A stretch of DNA of 64,000 bases from CAWCDJ01 sp963796485 (GCA_963796485.1 CAWCLV010000001.1:1860001-1924000), one strand, 5' to 3'; positions 1 through 9,321 are shown, numbered from the stretch's first letter. The notes: generated from the letters alone by a model not told the origin. Translations and numbers: made by a program.

Positions 1-1365
1 TACCTGCGCGACCCGCACGGCGCGACGCACCACGTACATGCGGGAGAAGTCGCAGCCGGCCAGGGCAAGGCCAAGAAACATGCCGGAGAGTCCGTCGAAT
101 GCCGGCACCGAAACCCCGATCATCAGGAAGCCAACGATCCCGATGAGGGGCATCGCTTCGCCGACCGTGCGGTAGTGACGCCAGGCACGGCGGACCGCGG
201 CGCCGAGAAGAATCATCAGCAGGCCCAGGCCGATCAGCCCGGTCTCGGCCCCGACTTTGAGATAGATCGAGTGCCAGATGATGTTCTTGTGGGCGTAGAT
301 CACGGAGATGCGCCGGCCATTCCCCGGGCCGAAACCCCAGACCGGCGAATCGTGCAGCACCCTGGGAAACGCCGCCCACTGTTCGGCCCGCCCGGTCGTC
401 CTCTTCGACCAGCTCTCGTCAGGCGAAAACGTCTCGTGCAAATAATTGCGCACCAGGTTGTCGTTGTCGAAGTGTATATAGAGTCCGCCCCCGACGATCA
501 GCAGGGCGGCCATCGTAAAGATCAGCTTGCGCTGGCGGCGGCCCAGAAAGAAGACGATGGCGGTTCCCACAGCCAGCACCAGCCAGCTTCCGCGGGAGGT
601 GGAGAGCACCAGAAAAACGCCGATCACGCCATCCAGGAAAATGCGCACCCAGGGGCGCTGGTTGACAAGCATCCAGCGTCCGCCATCGGTCAGCGAGGCC
701 AGCAGGACCAGCGCGGCGGGAACGCCGAAGGAGATCGGGTTACCAATGCGCCCTCCCACCACCTGTGCCATTCCGAGACGGTTCCCATAAGGCAGCAAGC
801 CGCATCCCATGGCGATGACCGATATGGCCACGCCCATCAGCGCCGTCGCCAGCCACCGCCGGTGCCGCGCCAGCAGGCGGACGTTCAATGCGGAAAACAG
901 CAGTTCGAAGCCCCGCATATCCACGGCGTAATCGCCGGTGAGGTAGAACGAAATCGCCCAGTACAGAAACAGAAAAGCGGCCAGAGACTGAAACAGGCGA
1001 TCTCTGCAAACAGCGCGAAGGTCGGCATGCTGCCCTTCGATCCAGGCGAATGCGCAAACGGCGAGTACGACTTCCACCGAGTTGTAGTAGAAGTTCTCGC
1101 GCAGCAGCATCCATGCGGGCAGGGTCCCGATGGCGAGTGTGCTGGCGGCGAGCGGTCTGCGGCGGAGGATGTAATAGAGCTCGAGCGTAAACAGCAGCGT
1201 CAGAAGGTAAATCCCGGCGGCGCGCGGGTGATCGAACCCGAGGGCGGCCATAGCGGGGCCCACGCACACGCCGATTTGTATCAGCGACGATTTTACGAAG
1301 GGAACCCGCACTCCCGTTGTGGTCGTACGGCGCGGCGTCGCCGGCATGGCGTATGCAGCAGTCAT
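1..1365 (-). CDS. O-antigen ligase/polymerase-like membrane protein (3' end outside window)
   Basis: Partial gene: the frame is open to base 1, giving 455 codons. It encodes a polytopic inner-membrane protein with hydrophobic helices throughout. A central stretch reads STSRGSWLVLAVGTAIVFF, and a periplasmic-type loop contains TTGRAEQWAAFPRVLHDSP followed by GFGPGN. This layout, including the HSIYLKVGAETGLIGL segment, is typical of the Wzy_C/O-antigen ligase family, which joins or polymerises undecaprenyl-linked glycans at the periplasmic face. The ATG overlaps the preceding glycosyltransferase stop as ATGA, so the genes are probably translationally coupled. Because the operon also encodes an ABC exporter, a WaaL-like ligase role is as likely as a Wzy polymerase role. 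The family is clear; the exact reaction is not. Confidence 0.75.
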   Translation of the reverse strand, partial: MTAAYAMPATPRRTTTTGVRVPFVKSSLIQIGVCVGPAMAALGFDHPRAAGIYLLTLLFTLELYYILRRRPLAASTLAIGTLPAWMLLRENFYYNSVEVVLAVCAFAWIEGQHADLRAVCRDRLFQSLAAFLFLYWAISFYLTGDYAVDMRGFELLFSALNVRLLARHRRWLATALMGVAISVIAMGCGLLPYGNRLGMAQVVGGRIGNPISFGVPAALVLLASLTDGGRWMLVNQRPWVRIFLDGVIGVFLVLSTSRGSWLVLAVGTAIVFFLGRRQRKLIFTMAALLIVGGGLYIHFDNDNLVRNYLHETFSPDESWSKRTTGRAEQWAAFPRVLHDSPVWGFGPGNGRRISVIYAHKNIIWHSIYLKVGAETGLIGLGLLMILLGAAVRRAWRHYRTVGEAMPLIGIVGFLMIGVSVPAFDGLSGMFLGLALAGCDFSRMYVVRRAVRVAQV

Positions 1366-2459
1366 AAGTCTTTCCGCTTCGGCACCATGTCCCTGTCCAG
1401 CACGTACTCGCGCCGGGCGGGCGGCTCCTCGAACCGCGGCGGCGATGCGAGACACCCGATCATTCCGACAAACGTTCCCAAGGCGTGGCCAAGCGGTTCA
1501 ACCCGCCAGGGGCGTGCGCCAAACCACGCGAAATCCATGGCCATCAGGAAGGCCGTATCGGCCCAGAACCGGGAAGTAAATCCGGCACCCGGACGCGGGC
1601 TATGACGTTTCCACACGAAGTACCGGTTTCGCATCTCCATCAGCCCGCGCCGGTAGGAGACAGGGCGGCCGCCCGAGCCCGGCAGGTGCAGAATGCGGGA
1701 ATCGCCGCAGCATTGGATTTCCCAGCGCTTTCCGATCCGCAGGGACATCTCGAGGTCTTCGCCCTGCGAGTAGCCCTCGAAAAAACCGGAAAAGCGTTCG
1801 GCTTCCAGGACCTCGCGCCGGAACGTCCAGGCGCAGCCCGGCATCACGTCCACTTTGCGAAGTCCGGAAAACGGTTTCAGGAGCCCGCGGGGAGTGTGGG
1901 TGCCCGACGGGTAGTAGATCATCGGCTCGATGCGCGGCACGATCCGCAGTGCGAAACGCAGCCGCCACCGGCGCGAAACCGGCTTGTCCATCTCATTGAT
2001 CACGCACCCGGCGAGTGCGCCCACACGCCTGGCGCGATCCTCGATAAACACCCGGCGCATCTCCCTGAAATATCCGGGCAGAGGAACGGCGTCATCATCC
2101 AGATAGAAAAGGTAGCGGCCGCTGCTGAGATCGATTCCGGCGTTACGCTGGCGTGTCAAACCGGTGGGGCATTCCGCATAGCAGAGGTCGAACGGCACGG
2201 TCCGCGCGGCCACCCAGTTGCGCAGGATGCGGCCCGTCGCGGAGTCGCCGTCGCCTGCCACGACGACTACTTCGCCGGGTGCATCGGGTATCCGCAGCAG
2301 AGTGTCGAGCAACCGGACCAGTTCGCCATATCGGCGATAGGTAGCGATGACGAGGCTGCAGTCCGCCAGGGCGGAGCCGCGCCCGGAAATCCGCCAGCCC
2401 GGGAGCGCCGTGAGGCACGGCGGACGGACGGGTGCTTTCACAACGCTATTGCTAGACAT
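1362..2459 (-). CDS. glycosyltransferase family 2
   Basis: A 365-residue GT-A fold transferase for surface glycan assembly. The N-terminal nucleotide-sugar region reads CSLVIATYRR at about residues 34-43. The metal-binding motif YLDDDAVPLPGY lies at about 119-130, and an acceptor-side GEDLEMSLRIGKRWE element is near residue 225. There is no signal peptide or multiple membrane segments, so it is cytoplasmic or membrane-associated. An in-frame extension runs upstream to 2573, but ATG at 2459 is preferred because it overlaps the preceding gene by only 8 bp, as elsewhere in this operon. The donor and acceptor cannot be read from the sequence. Confidence 0.85.
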   Translation of the reverse strand: MSSNSVVKAPVRPPCLTALPGWRISGRGSALADCSLVIATYRRYGELVRLLDTLLRIPDAPGEVVVVAGDGDSATGRILRNWVAARTVPFDLCYAECPTGLTRQRNAGIDLSSGRYLFYLDDDAVPLPGYFREMRRVFIEDRARRVGALAGCVINEMDKPVSRRWRLRFALRIVPRIEPMIYYPSGTHTPRGLLKPFSGLRKVDVMPGCAWTFRREVLEAERFSGFFEGYSQGEDLEMSLRIGKRWEIQCCGDSRILHLPGSGGRPVSYRRGLMEMRNRYFVWKRHSPRPGAGFTSRFWADTAFLMAMDFAWFGARPWRVEPLGHALGTFVGMIGCLASPPRFEEPPARREYVLDRDMVPKRKDL

Positions 2460-3594
2460 GTCGGGCAATGCAATCCTGGTAGAACTCTTCGTTGCGGGCG
2501 GCGATGCGTTGACTGGAAAAGCGTTCTTCGACGGAGCAGCGCCCGGCCGCGCCCAACCGCTCGCAAAGGGCATCGTCGCCGAGGAGTTGGAGGATCGCCG
2601 CGGCGATCTCTTGCGGCCGGCCGGGATCGACCAGCAGGCCGTTCACGCCGTGCCCGATCAATTCCGGACCGCTGCAACGGCTGGAGTAGATCACGGGGCA
2701 TTTCCGGGCCATGGCCTCCATGGGCGCCATCGAAAAGGCTTCCGCGAACGAAGGGAATACGGCCAGCCGGCAACTCGCGAATTCCGATTGCAGCCGGCCG
2801 CGGTCTACGTGTCCGTGGAAGCGCACCGAGGCGGCAGCCTCCGGAGGTAGCGATGCCATCAGCAGCTCGCGCATCGGCCGTCCATCTTCGGCTCCCGCGT
2901 CCTTACCGAAAATGTGCAACTCGGCCGCAGGCCGGGACCGGAGAACATCTTTCCACGCCTCAATCAGCGGCGTCACGCCCTTTTTGGCCGTCAGCGTTCC
3001 GGCGAAGACAACGCGCAAGGGATCGCGCGCGGCGGGTGATTCTCCCTGGGCGACCTCCACCGGATTGAACAGCACCGGCACGGGACGCAGGCGGGTTCCG
3101 AAAAGCCGGAAAGTGCGGCGCGCCGTGTATTCACTGGTGGAGCAGCAGTAATCCGCGCGATGGAACGACGCGGCCTCCAGGCAATAAGCGGGCCAGTGAA
3201 AAGGCCGGTTCATCTCGCGCGTGAAGTAGGTAATGGAGCCATGCAGCCGCGCGACCACCGGAACCGGCAGAGACGGCCAGCACGCGGCGTGTCCTTCCCA
3301 ATCCGGCACCTCTACCAGATCGATCTCGCCGCGCGCCGCCCACTCCGCGACGGTATGGAACAGCCGCCTGCGGGCTCGCGTCCAGCCGAAGCGCCCCGGG
3401 GGAATCGAAAGCCGCCAGATCCTCACGCCGGCGTCCTCTTCCCCGGCAGCGGCGCCTTCCAATGAACGGTAGAGTCCGATGACGCGGACCTGATGGCCCC
3501 TGGCGGCGAGCGTGCGGCCCAGCAGGCGAGTCACCGAGCCGATCCCGCCGTGGGGAACCGGCGGATATTCGCCGCAGATGAAGCAGATCCTCAT
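2452..3594 (-). CDS. glycosyltransferase family 4 (GT-B)
   Basis: A 380-residue retaining GT-B glycosyltransferase. The N-terminal domain begins MRICFICGEYPPVPHGGIG, the usual GT4 opening with a glycine-rich acceptor loop. The C-terminal half has VVFAGTLTAKKGVTPLIEAW and the donor-site ExxxxxxxE region FPSFAEAFSMAPMEAMA. ATG at 3594 overlaps the upstream TGA as ATGA, which fixes the start; the longer upstream frame reads through the preceding gene. It is part of the long polysaccharide operon and probably adds one sugar to the lipid-linked glycan in the cytoplasm. The sugar is unknown. Confidence 0.88.
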   Translation of the reverse strand: MRICFICGEYPPVPHGGIGSVTRLLGRTLAARGHQVRVIGLYRSLEGAAAGEEDAGVRIWRLSIPPGRFGWTRARRRLFHTVAEWAARGEIDLVEVPDWEGHAACWPSLPVPVVARLHGSITYFTREMNRPFHWPAYCLEAASFHRADYCCSTSEYTARRTFRLFGTRLRPVPVLFNPVEVAQGESPAARDPLRVVFAGTLTAKKGVTPLIEAWKDVLRSRPAAELHIFGKDAGAEDGRPMRELLMASLPPEAAASVRFHGHVDRGRLQSEFASCRLAVFPSFAEAFSMAPMEAMARKCPVIYSSRCSGPELIGHGVNGLLVDPGRPQEIAAAILQLLGDDALCERLGAAGRCSVEERFSSQRIAARNEEFYQDCIARHV

Positions 3595-4604
3595 GCGGCC
3601 GGCTTCCACCAAAGCGCCGTGAAGGATGCCCCGTCGAGCGGATACCGCCCCGCCATGTCGCGATCCGCCTCCCCCCATTGGCCTTCGATGCGATCCAGGT
3701 TCTCCCGCCCCAGGTAGCCGGACGTCCGGACGACCTCGAGCCGCAGCGGCGGAAAGATCCCCTCCAGGCATTCCCAGTCGAGGCCGTTCGATCCCAGCCG
3801 GAGAGCCGGGGAATCGGGATCGGGCAGGTGCGGCTCGTTGATGTGCATAATCTCACTCCGGGTGAGTTCTCCCCGCAGATGGAAGCGCTCGCGGAGCCGG
3901 CGGTTCATTACGGCGAAGGGATCGGACGGCGTGGAGGCGCCGAGAACCCGCAGCAGCTTTCCTCCGTACCTGCGGGGATCGAGGAACCGGGCCGCGCGTT
4001 TTCGCCGCCGGTCCGCCGCCTCCTTCTGGTGCAGGGTCTTGACGCATTCCGTGTTGTCCCAAAATCTTGCGTTAGGTTCGTTGGCCATCACGTACCGCCC
4101 CCCCGGCTCGATCAGGGTGTGGAGCAGCCGGCAGAACGGCTTCAGATCGAAAAGGTAGTGAAGCAGGGAGTGGGTGACCACCAGCGGAAAGCGGCGGACC
4201 GGCTTCACGACCTTTCCGCATGAATCGAGAAGCTGCGGAGTGACTTCCATGCGCTCCACCTGGAAACCGTGGGCGCCGGCATACAACTCCTGAACCACGG
4301 ACGAGGCGAATCCGGAGCCGCGGCCGCCGAATCCTGGCCCGCAGCCTATCGCAAGAACCCGCGAGTGCGCCGGTGGACCGGCGCGCGCGAGCAGTGTCAG
4401 GAAATCCCGGTAAGCGCGCCCTTGCCGGAATCGGAAGTGCATCGTCGCTTCCGAGTAATCCGATACTTCATGAAAAATCTCGATCACCCCCTGGACGAAC
4501 TCGCCGGGCGTAACGGTTGCGCCAACGCGGGTCATCAACATCTCCAGGGAGTGGGGCGGAACATCAAAATACCGGGGTTTGTACACAAACGGTCGGGGGG
4601 ACAT
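3591..4604 (-). CDS. class I SAM-dependent methyltransferase
   Basis: About 337 residues with a Rossmann methyltransferase core. The SAM-binding motif I is VLAIGCGPGFGGRGSG, and motif IV/V is VVTHSLLHYLFDLKPF followed by LIEPGGRYVMANEPN. It resembles a second methyltransferase in the same operon at 6012-7055. In a glycan locus it may methylate a sugar, an acyl substituent or the chain end. ATG at 4604 overlaps the preceding gene by 41 bp; an alternative ATG at 4538 would remove the overlap but cut the conserved-looking N-terminus. It ends in an ATGA overlap with the next glycosyltransferase. The substrate is not predictable. Confidence 0.78.
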   Translation of the reverse strand: MSPRPFVYKPRYFDVPPHSLEMLMTRVGATVTPGEFVQGVIEIFHEVSDYSEATMHFRFRQGRAYRDFLTLLARAGPPAHSRVLAIGCGPGFGGRGSGFASSVVQELYAGAHGFQVERMEVTPQLLDSCGKVVKPVRRFPLVVTHSLLHYLFDLKPFCRLLHTLIEPGGRYVMANEPNARFWDNTECVKTLHQKEAADRRRKRAARFLDPRRYGGKLLRVLGASTPSDPFAVMNRRLRERFHLRGELTRSEIMHINEPHLPDPDSPALRLGSNGLDWECLEGIFPPLRLEVVRTSGYLGRENLDRIEGQWGEADRDMAGRYPLDGASFTALWWKPAA

Positions 4605-6015
4605 CGGTTTTGGCGCGGATAAGAGTCTGAAGCACTTCGACAATCCTGCGGCTCGAATTGCCGAGCGGAAGGTCAACCTGCAGTTCCACGAGCCTTCGCC
4701 GTCCTTCGCGATCGAGCGACGGGTCATCGAGGTAAGCATTGACGTGATCGGCCAGTTCGCCGGCCGAACGGGCGATACGCGAGGCGCCGAACTCGATTAC
4801 CGGCTGCAGATGCTCGTAGCAGTAGTAATAGTCGTAGACGGGCATGCCGAAGACCGGGGGATCGGAGCAGTCGAACGCCACGTTGACCACGGGCCTGTCG
4901 TGAATTCCGAAATCGAGCGTCATCGTCGAGCCGAGATTCACGTTGAGGTCGGCATGATGCGTGAGGTTCGCCAGGAACCGGACATCTTCGGCCAGCGGAA
5001 TCACGCGCGCCCAATTCCCGGGCTCCGTATGCACCCATTGCGGCTGGAGTTTCCTCAGCTCGGGATAGCGCCGGCAAACGCCTTCATAGCGGGAGCCGTC
5101 GTCCACCGGCACGGGCCGGAGCAGTACCTGAGGATTGTGACGGATCCGGCCGGAACGCACCAGGCTCATCAGCGCTTCCACGTGCTTCGGATCCTCCGGC
5201 GCGGTGCCGGCATCGCCGCCGGAATAGCAGACGATGGGGCGGAGCGGGTCGAGCCCGGTACGGCGGCAGAATTCCTCGCGAGTCCAGAGCAGCGACGGAT
5301 CGCCATAAGGGTCGAACTGCGGCGTGCCGGCCACATGGATCCGCTCCCCCGGCACGCTCGGATAATACTGCATCAGTTCGCGCTTCATGTGATCGCTCCA
5401 GACCAGATAATGGTCGAACGGAGCGGCGATGCGGCCCTTGCTGCTGAGGTTGTCCCAGCTGAAGATGAAGCTCGCGGTCGGGATGCCCAGGGCGCGCGCC
5501 GCAAGCACGGCGGGCACCACGCTGGTGGGCCGCTGATGCGAACAGAAGAGAACGGCCGGACGCAGTTTCGATAGCAGCTCGATATATTGCCTGAACTCCG
5601 GAAGCCTTTCGACCACCCGGCAGTGGAGCCGGTCCATTCCCTCAATCCAACCGGCTGCGGCAGCGGCGCGCCCGAGCGCGCGCGCCGCGTGGACGCGGAG
5701 CCGCGACCGGAGCGGGCCTCTCACCGGCCGGCGAAGGGCCCGCCTCATCGCATGAGTGCGCGCCCAGTACATGTGGGCGTAGCCCAGGGAATCCTGCAGA
5801 ACCAGGGCACGCCGCGATTGACGGTAAGGAATCAGCGGCCGCCACACCACCGAAGGGTCCACCGCGCCGGCGTACCCGGCGACGAGAGGCTGCGGAATCA
5901 CGTGGAACACCTGCGGGCGAAACGCCCGGGCAAGTTCACTCAGAAACCCGCCGATCACGAAGTTTCGGATGCCGACTCCATCCGGCACGAGAACGATGGC
6001 ATTGGGTTTGATCAT
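4564..6015 (-). CDS. GT-B-fold surface carbohydrate biosynthesis protein
   Basis: A 483-residue protein resembling glycerophosphotransferase or CDP-glycerol-type GT-B proteins and the 'surface carbohydrate biosynthesis' group. The N-terminus reads IVLVPDGVGIRNFVIGGFL. A central element, FCSHQRPTSVVPAVLAARA then FSWDNLSSKGR, is followed by HVAGTPQFDPYG, and the C-terminal half has NLGSTMTLDFGIHDRPVVN, as in the donor lobe of such enzymes. ATG at 6015 overlaps the preceding TGA (ATGA). It is a candidate for the enzyme that transfers an activated sugar such as the CMP-nonulosonate made in this operon, but that is only inferred from context. Confidence 0.65.
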   Translation of the reverse strand: MIKPNAIVLVPDGVGIRNFVIGGFLSELARAFRPQVFHVIPQPLVAGYAGAVDPSVVWRPLIPYRQSRRALVLQDSLGYAHMYWARTHAMRRALRRPVRGPLRSRLRVHAARALGRAAAAAGWIEGMDRLHCRVVERLPEFRQYIELLSKLRPAVLFCSHQRPTSVVPAVLAARALGIPTASFIFSWDNLSSKGRIAAPFDHYLVWSDHMKRELMQYYPSVPGERIHVAGTPQFDPYGDPSLLWTREEFCRRTGLDPLRPIVCYSGGDAGTAPEDPKHVEALMSLVRSGRIRHNPQVLLRPVPVDDGSRYEGVCRRYPELRKLQPQWVHTEPGNWARVIPLAEDVRFLANLTHHADLNVNLGSTMTLDFGIHDRPVVNVAFDCSDPPVFGMPVYDYYYCYEHLQPVIEFGASRIARSAGELADHVNAYLDDPSLDREGRRRLVELQVDLPLGNSSRRIVEVLQTLIRAKTDVPPTVCVQTPVF

Positions 6016-7055
6016 GAAACGGGTAGGTCCCCTTTTTGGATCCAGAGGGCGCCCACACGGGATCCCTCCGGCGACTTCTGCTCGCTCAACTCGCGTTCCA
6101 TCCGTCTGAAGCGCCTCGGAAGGTCGGATTCCAATTCCCCCCAAAAAGCGTAAGAGCGGCTCGACACCAGGTCGTATTCCGGCAGCAGGCGCGCCATCGC
6201 GGAAATGGATATGCCTCGCCCGTGGTGATCGTGGAGATCCGTAATGCTCCAGAGTTCGGCCGGAGTCAGATGGTTCCGGACAATACCCGCGCGCAAGAGG
6301 TCATCGTTGATCTGATCGATATATCCGCGATGCCCGGCGCCCGTCACACGACGCAGTGCGGCGGCCGCGAGACGAGCGGGAGAAAGCCGGTTCAGCGCGC
6401 GCGCGACCCGTCTGGCGCCCGATTCGCGGATTTCTTCGATGCGCTTGCGGAACGCCGGGTGGTCGCGATAGTCGGCGTTCGGATCCTGAAGGTGGAGGAA
6501 GATGCCGCCGGGCTTTTGACGGGCGGCAACAGCGCGGGTAAACCGCGCAAGGTCCGGAATATGGTGCAGGACAGAGCACGTCACCACTAAGTCATATTCC
6601 GGTCCGGCCGGAACATCGTCGATGGTCCCCCGGATCAGGCGGCGCGCAAAACGGCTGCGCCGCTTGCGACACGCGTTCAACATCTCCGGAGACGTATCCA
6701 CCAGATCGATGGCCCCTATATAGGACCCCAGCCGGGTCCGCGTCAACAATTCCGAAGATAGTCCGGTGCCGCAGCCGACGTCGAGAACCGAGATGCCGGC
6801 CTTCGGAAGATGACGGCGCAGATAGTCGTTTACGAGCAGTCCGAATTGGCGCGGCAGCGACTCCCACATATTCCGATGGATGCGGTCATAGTGCCCGGAC
6901 TCGAACTTATGAAAAACCAGGTTCACGGTCGCATGGAAATCGGCCGGCGCCATCCGGACGCCTTTCGCCCGCATCAGCGGGATCAGGATCTCCAGCGGAA
7001 CGGCGGACTCCGTCGCACTTTCGACGGTTTTGCTGCCCACGGTCCTGTCGGTCAC
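6012..7055 (-). CDS. class I SAM-dependent methyltransferase
   Basis: A 347-residue methyltransferase. Motif I is VLDVGCGTGLSSELL and motif IV is VVTCSVLHHIPDLARF, followed by KPGGIFLHLQDPN. The start is GTG at 7055, which overlaps the TGA of the upstream ABC ATPase as GTGA; reading further upstream would run through the ATPase gene. Lying directly after a Wzt-like ATPase with an extended C-terminal domain, it fits a chain-capping methyltransferase, the arrangement known for WbdD with Wzt in E. coli O8/O9. Modification of a sugar or glyceroyl group is the alternative. Confidence 0.8.
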   Translation of the reverse strand: MTDRTVGSKTVESATESAVPLEILIPLMRAKGVRMAPADFHATVNLVFHKFESGHYDRIHRNMWESLPRQFGLLVNDYLRRHLPKAGISVLDVGCGTGLSSELLTRTRLGSYIGAIDLVDTSPEMLNACRKRRSRFARRLIRGTIDDVPAGPEYDLVVTCSVLHHIPDLARFTRAVAARQKPGGIFLHLQDPNADYRDHPAFRKRIEEIRESGARRVARALNRLSPARLAAAALRRVTGAGHRGYIDQINDDLLRAGIVRNHLTPAELWSITDLHDHHGRGISISAMARLLPEYDLVSSRSYAFWGELESDLPRRFRRMERELSEQKSPEGSRVGALWIQKGDLPVS

Positions 7056-8305
7056 AGGCTCGCCTCGAGCCGGGCATCGGCGGCCGATTCGCACAGCCTC
7101 CACTCCGCCGCCGGGCTGAGGATCGAGCCGCGGCCGGAACTGACTCCGCCCACATCCAGGTGAAGCACGTCCGAAAGGACACTCGAATTGTTGGAGTTGC
7201 CCTGAAAAACAACCTTGAAAAAGGCCGTGTAGAGCCCCGGCTCCAGCCACAAGGCAGGCAACCGAAGGCCGCAGTTGTAGGCGCCGGCGCACATGGCGCC
7301 GAGTCCCAGATCCGAACTGTCGCGGCGCAGATGCAGGACTCTTCTTTGATTCATGTCTTCGACGATGCAAATCACGATGACGCCGGCCACCTCGGAAGCA
7401 AGGTAGAGCGTTGCGGCAATCTCGAACGGATCGGATTGGTGGATCGTCGAGCCTTCGTGGCTGGCGAGTTCGAGCGGACCGAAGCAGGAACCCCGGAAGG
7501 AACCGGGGCTGCGCAGTTCAGGACTCTCGGCCGTGGTGAGCTTGTGATACGTCTCGATGGCCGAGGCGATATCCCCGGCGGCGACGATCCGGCCGTTGTT
7601 CAAAACCACGCCCTTTTCGCAGAGAGACCGCACCGCCCCCATGTTGTGGCTGACGAAGAGGATGGTGCGCCCGGTCCTCGCCACGTCGCCCATTTTCCCG
7701 AGGCATTTCTTCTGGAAGGCGAGATCGCCCACCGCTAATACTTCGTCCACGAAGAGGATCTCCGGGTCGAGGTGCGCCGCCACCGCAAAGGCCAACCGCA
7801 GATACATGCCGCTGGAGTAGTGCTTGACGGGAGTATCGACGAACTTCTCCACTTCGGCAAACGCTACGATGTCGTCGAACTGCCGGTCGATGTCCACCCG
7901 TTTCATCCCGAGGATCGCCCCGTTCAGGTAAATGTTTTCCCTGCCGGTAAGTTCGTTGTGAAAGCCGGTGCCGACTTCGAGGAGGGTTCCGACGCGGCCA
8001 TATATGTCGGCAATGCCGCGGGTAGGCTCCGTAATCCGTGAAAGAACCTTGAGCAGCGTGCTCTTGCCGGCTCCGTTGCGCCCGATGATCCCCACAACCT
8101 CGCCCTGTTTCACTTCGAAGCTGATGTCTTCCAGCGCCCAGACCGAAGACTCCTCCGCGGTGCGGCGCTCTTTTCCGCGCATCTTCCGGAACGAGCGCCC
8201 AAATGCCTCCGAAACGGTATCGCGCAGGGTACGGTACGGCTGCTGTCTCTCGCCGATCGTATACATCTTGGAGAGATTCTCGGTTCGTATCGCCAGGTTG
8301 GACAT
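7052..8305 (-). CDS. wzt: ABC transporter ATP-binding protein for polysaccharide export, Wzt-like
   Basis: A 417-residue nucleotide-binding subunit of an O-antigen/capsule exporter. Walker A is GIIGRNGAGKSTLL, the ABC signature is YSSGMYLRLAFA and Walker B is ILFVDEVLAVGD, followed by a switch His in LFVSHNM. Residues after about 270 form an extra C-terminal domain like the carbohydrate-binding domain of Wzt, which in characterised systems reads the modified chain end. The partner permease is encoded at 17706-18590 in the same operon. ATG at 8305 fits the family N-terminus; the Shine-Dalgarno sequence is weak. The gene is followed by a methyltransferase in GTGA overlap. Confidence 0.9.
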   Translation of the reverse strand: MSNLAIRTENLSKMYTIGERQQPYRTLRDTVSEAFGRSFRKMRGKERRTAEESSVWALEDISFEVKQGEVVGIIGRNGAGKSTLLKVLSRITEPTRGIADIYGRVGTLLEVGTGFHNELTGRENIYLNGAILGMKRVDIDRQFDDIVAFAEVEKFVDTPVKHYSSGMYLRLAFAVAAHLDPEILFVDEVLAVGDLAFQKKCLGKMGDVARTGRTILFVSHNMGAVRSLCEKGVVLNNGRIVAAGDIASAIETYHKLTTAESPELRSPGSFRGSCFGPLELASHEGSTIHQSDPFEIAATLYLASEVAGVIVICIVEDMNQRRVLHLRRDSSDLGLGAMCAGAYNCGLRLPALWLEPGLYTAFFKVVFQGNSNNSSVLSDVLHLDVGGVSSGRGSILSPAAEWRLCESAADARLEASL

Positions 8306-8343
8306 AAGAGTGAGTGGAAGTTCCAGTTGACGCCCGCGTTCAG

Positions 8344-9321
8344 TTACTGAGCGACCCTGGCAGCGGCCGCCGGGTGAATGTGCTCCCAGAGTTTTCGCGC
8401 CAGAAACATCTCGGTCTTGTGCATCGATTCCAGCGTGCATCCCCCCAGATGGGGCGTGACGATCAAGTTTGGGTTTATTCGGGCATGTTCGACTAACGGG
8501 TGCCGGCCCATACCCGCCAGGTTCTCTCCCGTCAGGACGTCCACCGCCGCTCCGGAGATCCGCCCGGAGTGCAGCGCGTCCAGCAGCGCCCCCTCATCCG
8601 CGAGTTCGCCCCGCGCCGTATTGATGAAAACAGCCCCGGGCTTCATGGCTTCGAATTGCGACCGGCCGAAAAACTTCCGGCTCTCCTCCGTCAGGCTCAC
8701 ATGGAGAGTGACGATGTCAGCTTCCTCGAGCAGCCGGGCAAAAGAGACTAGCGAGACACCGGATTCGGCGGAGCCGGGCGCCACGGCGGGGTCCGAAGCC
8801 AGCACCTTGGCTTCGAACGCAAGCAGGTAGCGCGCTACGATGCGTCCCAGCCGGCCGTAGCCTACGACTCCAACGGTCTTACCGAACAGCTCTCCGCCGC
8901 GGAACAGGTCGCGGTTCCAGCCGCCGCCGAGGACGTGTTCGAACGACTCCGGCAAGTGCCGCAGCAAAGCCAGGATCAGGCAAATGGTGTGCTCGGCCGT
9001 TCCGCGAACATCCTTCAGAAACTCGGATTCGCCGCGCAGGCACAACAGGCGAACCCCGCGACTATCCAGGGCCTCGGTATCTATGTGGGTGAGCCCTGTG
9101 GTGGGGGTTGCGACGATGGCAAGCCGCGGTGCCGCCCGCAACAGAGCGTCGTCGACGCGGTGGCGCAGGCGCACCCAAAGCACATCCGCATCGTGAACCC
9201 GGGACTCCAGCCCGCGGCGGTCCAGGTCGGCCAACACCACGTCCGCTTCCTGGCGCAACAGGTTATATGCTTCCAGTGGAAAGCCGTTGGATTCCGCGAC
9301 CAGAATTTTCGTTCTGCGCAT
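8344..9321 (-). CDS. D-isomer specific 2-hydroxyacid dehydrogenase
   Basis: A 325-residue NAD(P)-dependent dehydrogenase interconverting a 2-hydroxy acid and a 2-oxo acid. The dinucleotide motif is GVVGYGRLGRIVARY. The catalytic Arg sits in INTARGELADE, and the catalytic His in VTPHLGG. The family includes phosphoglycerate and glycerate/hydroxypyruvate dehydrogenases; the substrate is not readable here. The start lies 59 bp inside neuA in another frame, and the N-terminus MRRTKILVAES looks natural. In an operon with an FkbH glyceroyl-loading candidate, a role in making or recycling a C3 acid is possible but unproven. Confidence 0.85.
   Translation of the reverse strand: MRRTKILVAESNGFPLEAYNLLRQEADVVLADLDRRGLESRVHDADVLWVRLRHRVDDALLRAAPRLAIVATPTTGLTHIDTEALDSRGVRLLCLRGESEFLKDVRGTAEHTICLILALLRHLPESFEHVLGGGWNRDLFRGGELFGKTVGVVGYGRLGRIVARYLLAFEAKVLASDPAVAPGSAESGVSLVSFARLLEEADIVTLHVSLTEESRKFFGRSQFEAMKPGAVFINTARGELADEGALLDALHSGRISGAAVDVLTGENLAGMGRHPLVEHARINPNLIVTPHLGGCTLESMHKTEMFLARKLWEHIHPAAAARVAQ

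Noticed and set aside
175..3068. Long plus-strand open frames (for example 175-1605 and 1485-3068) opposite the glycosyltransferase genes
   Set aside because: Arg/Pro/Gly-rich composition, no domain motifs, and they lie antisense to genes with clear motifs. High GC content keeps the opposite frames open.
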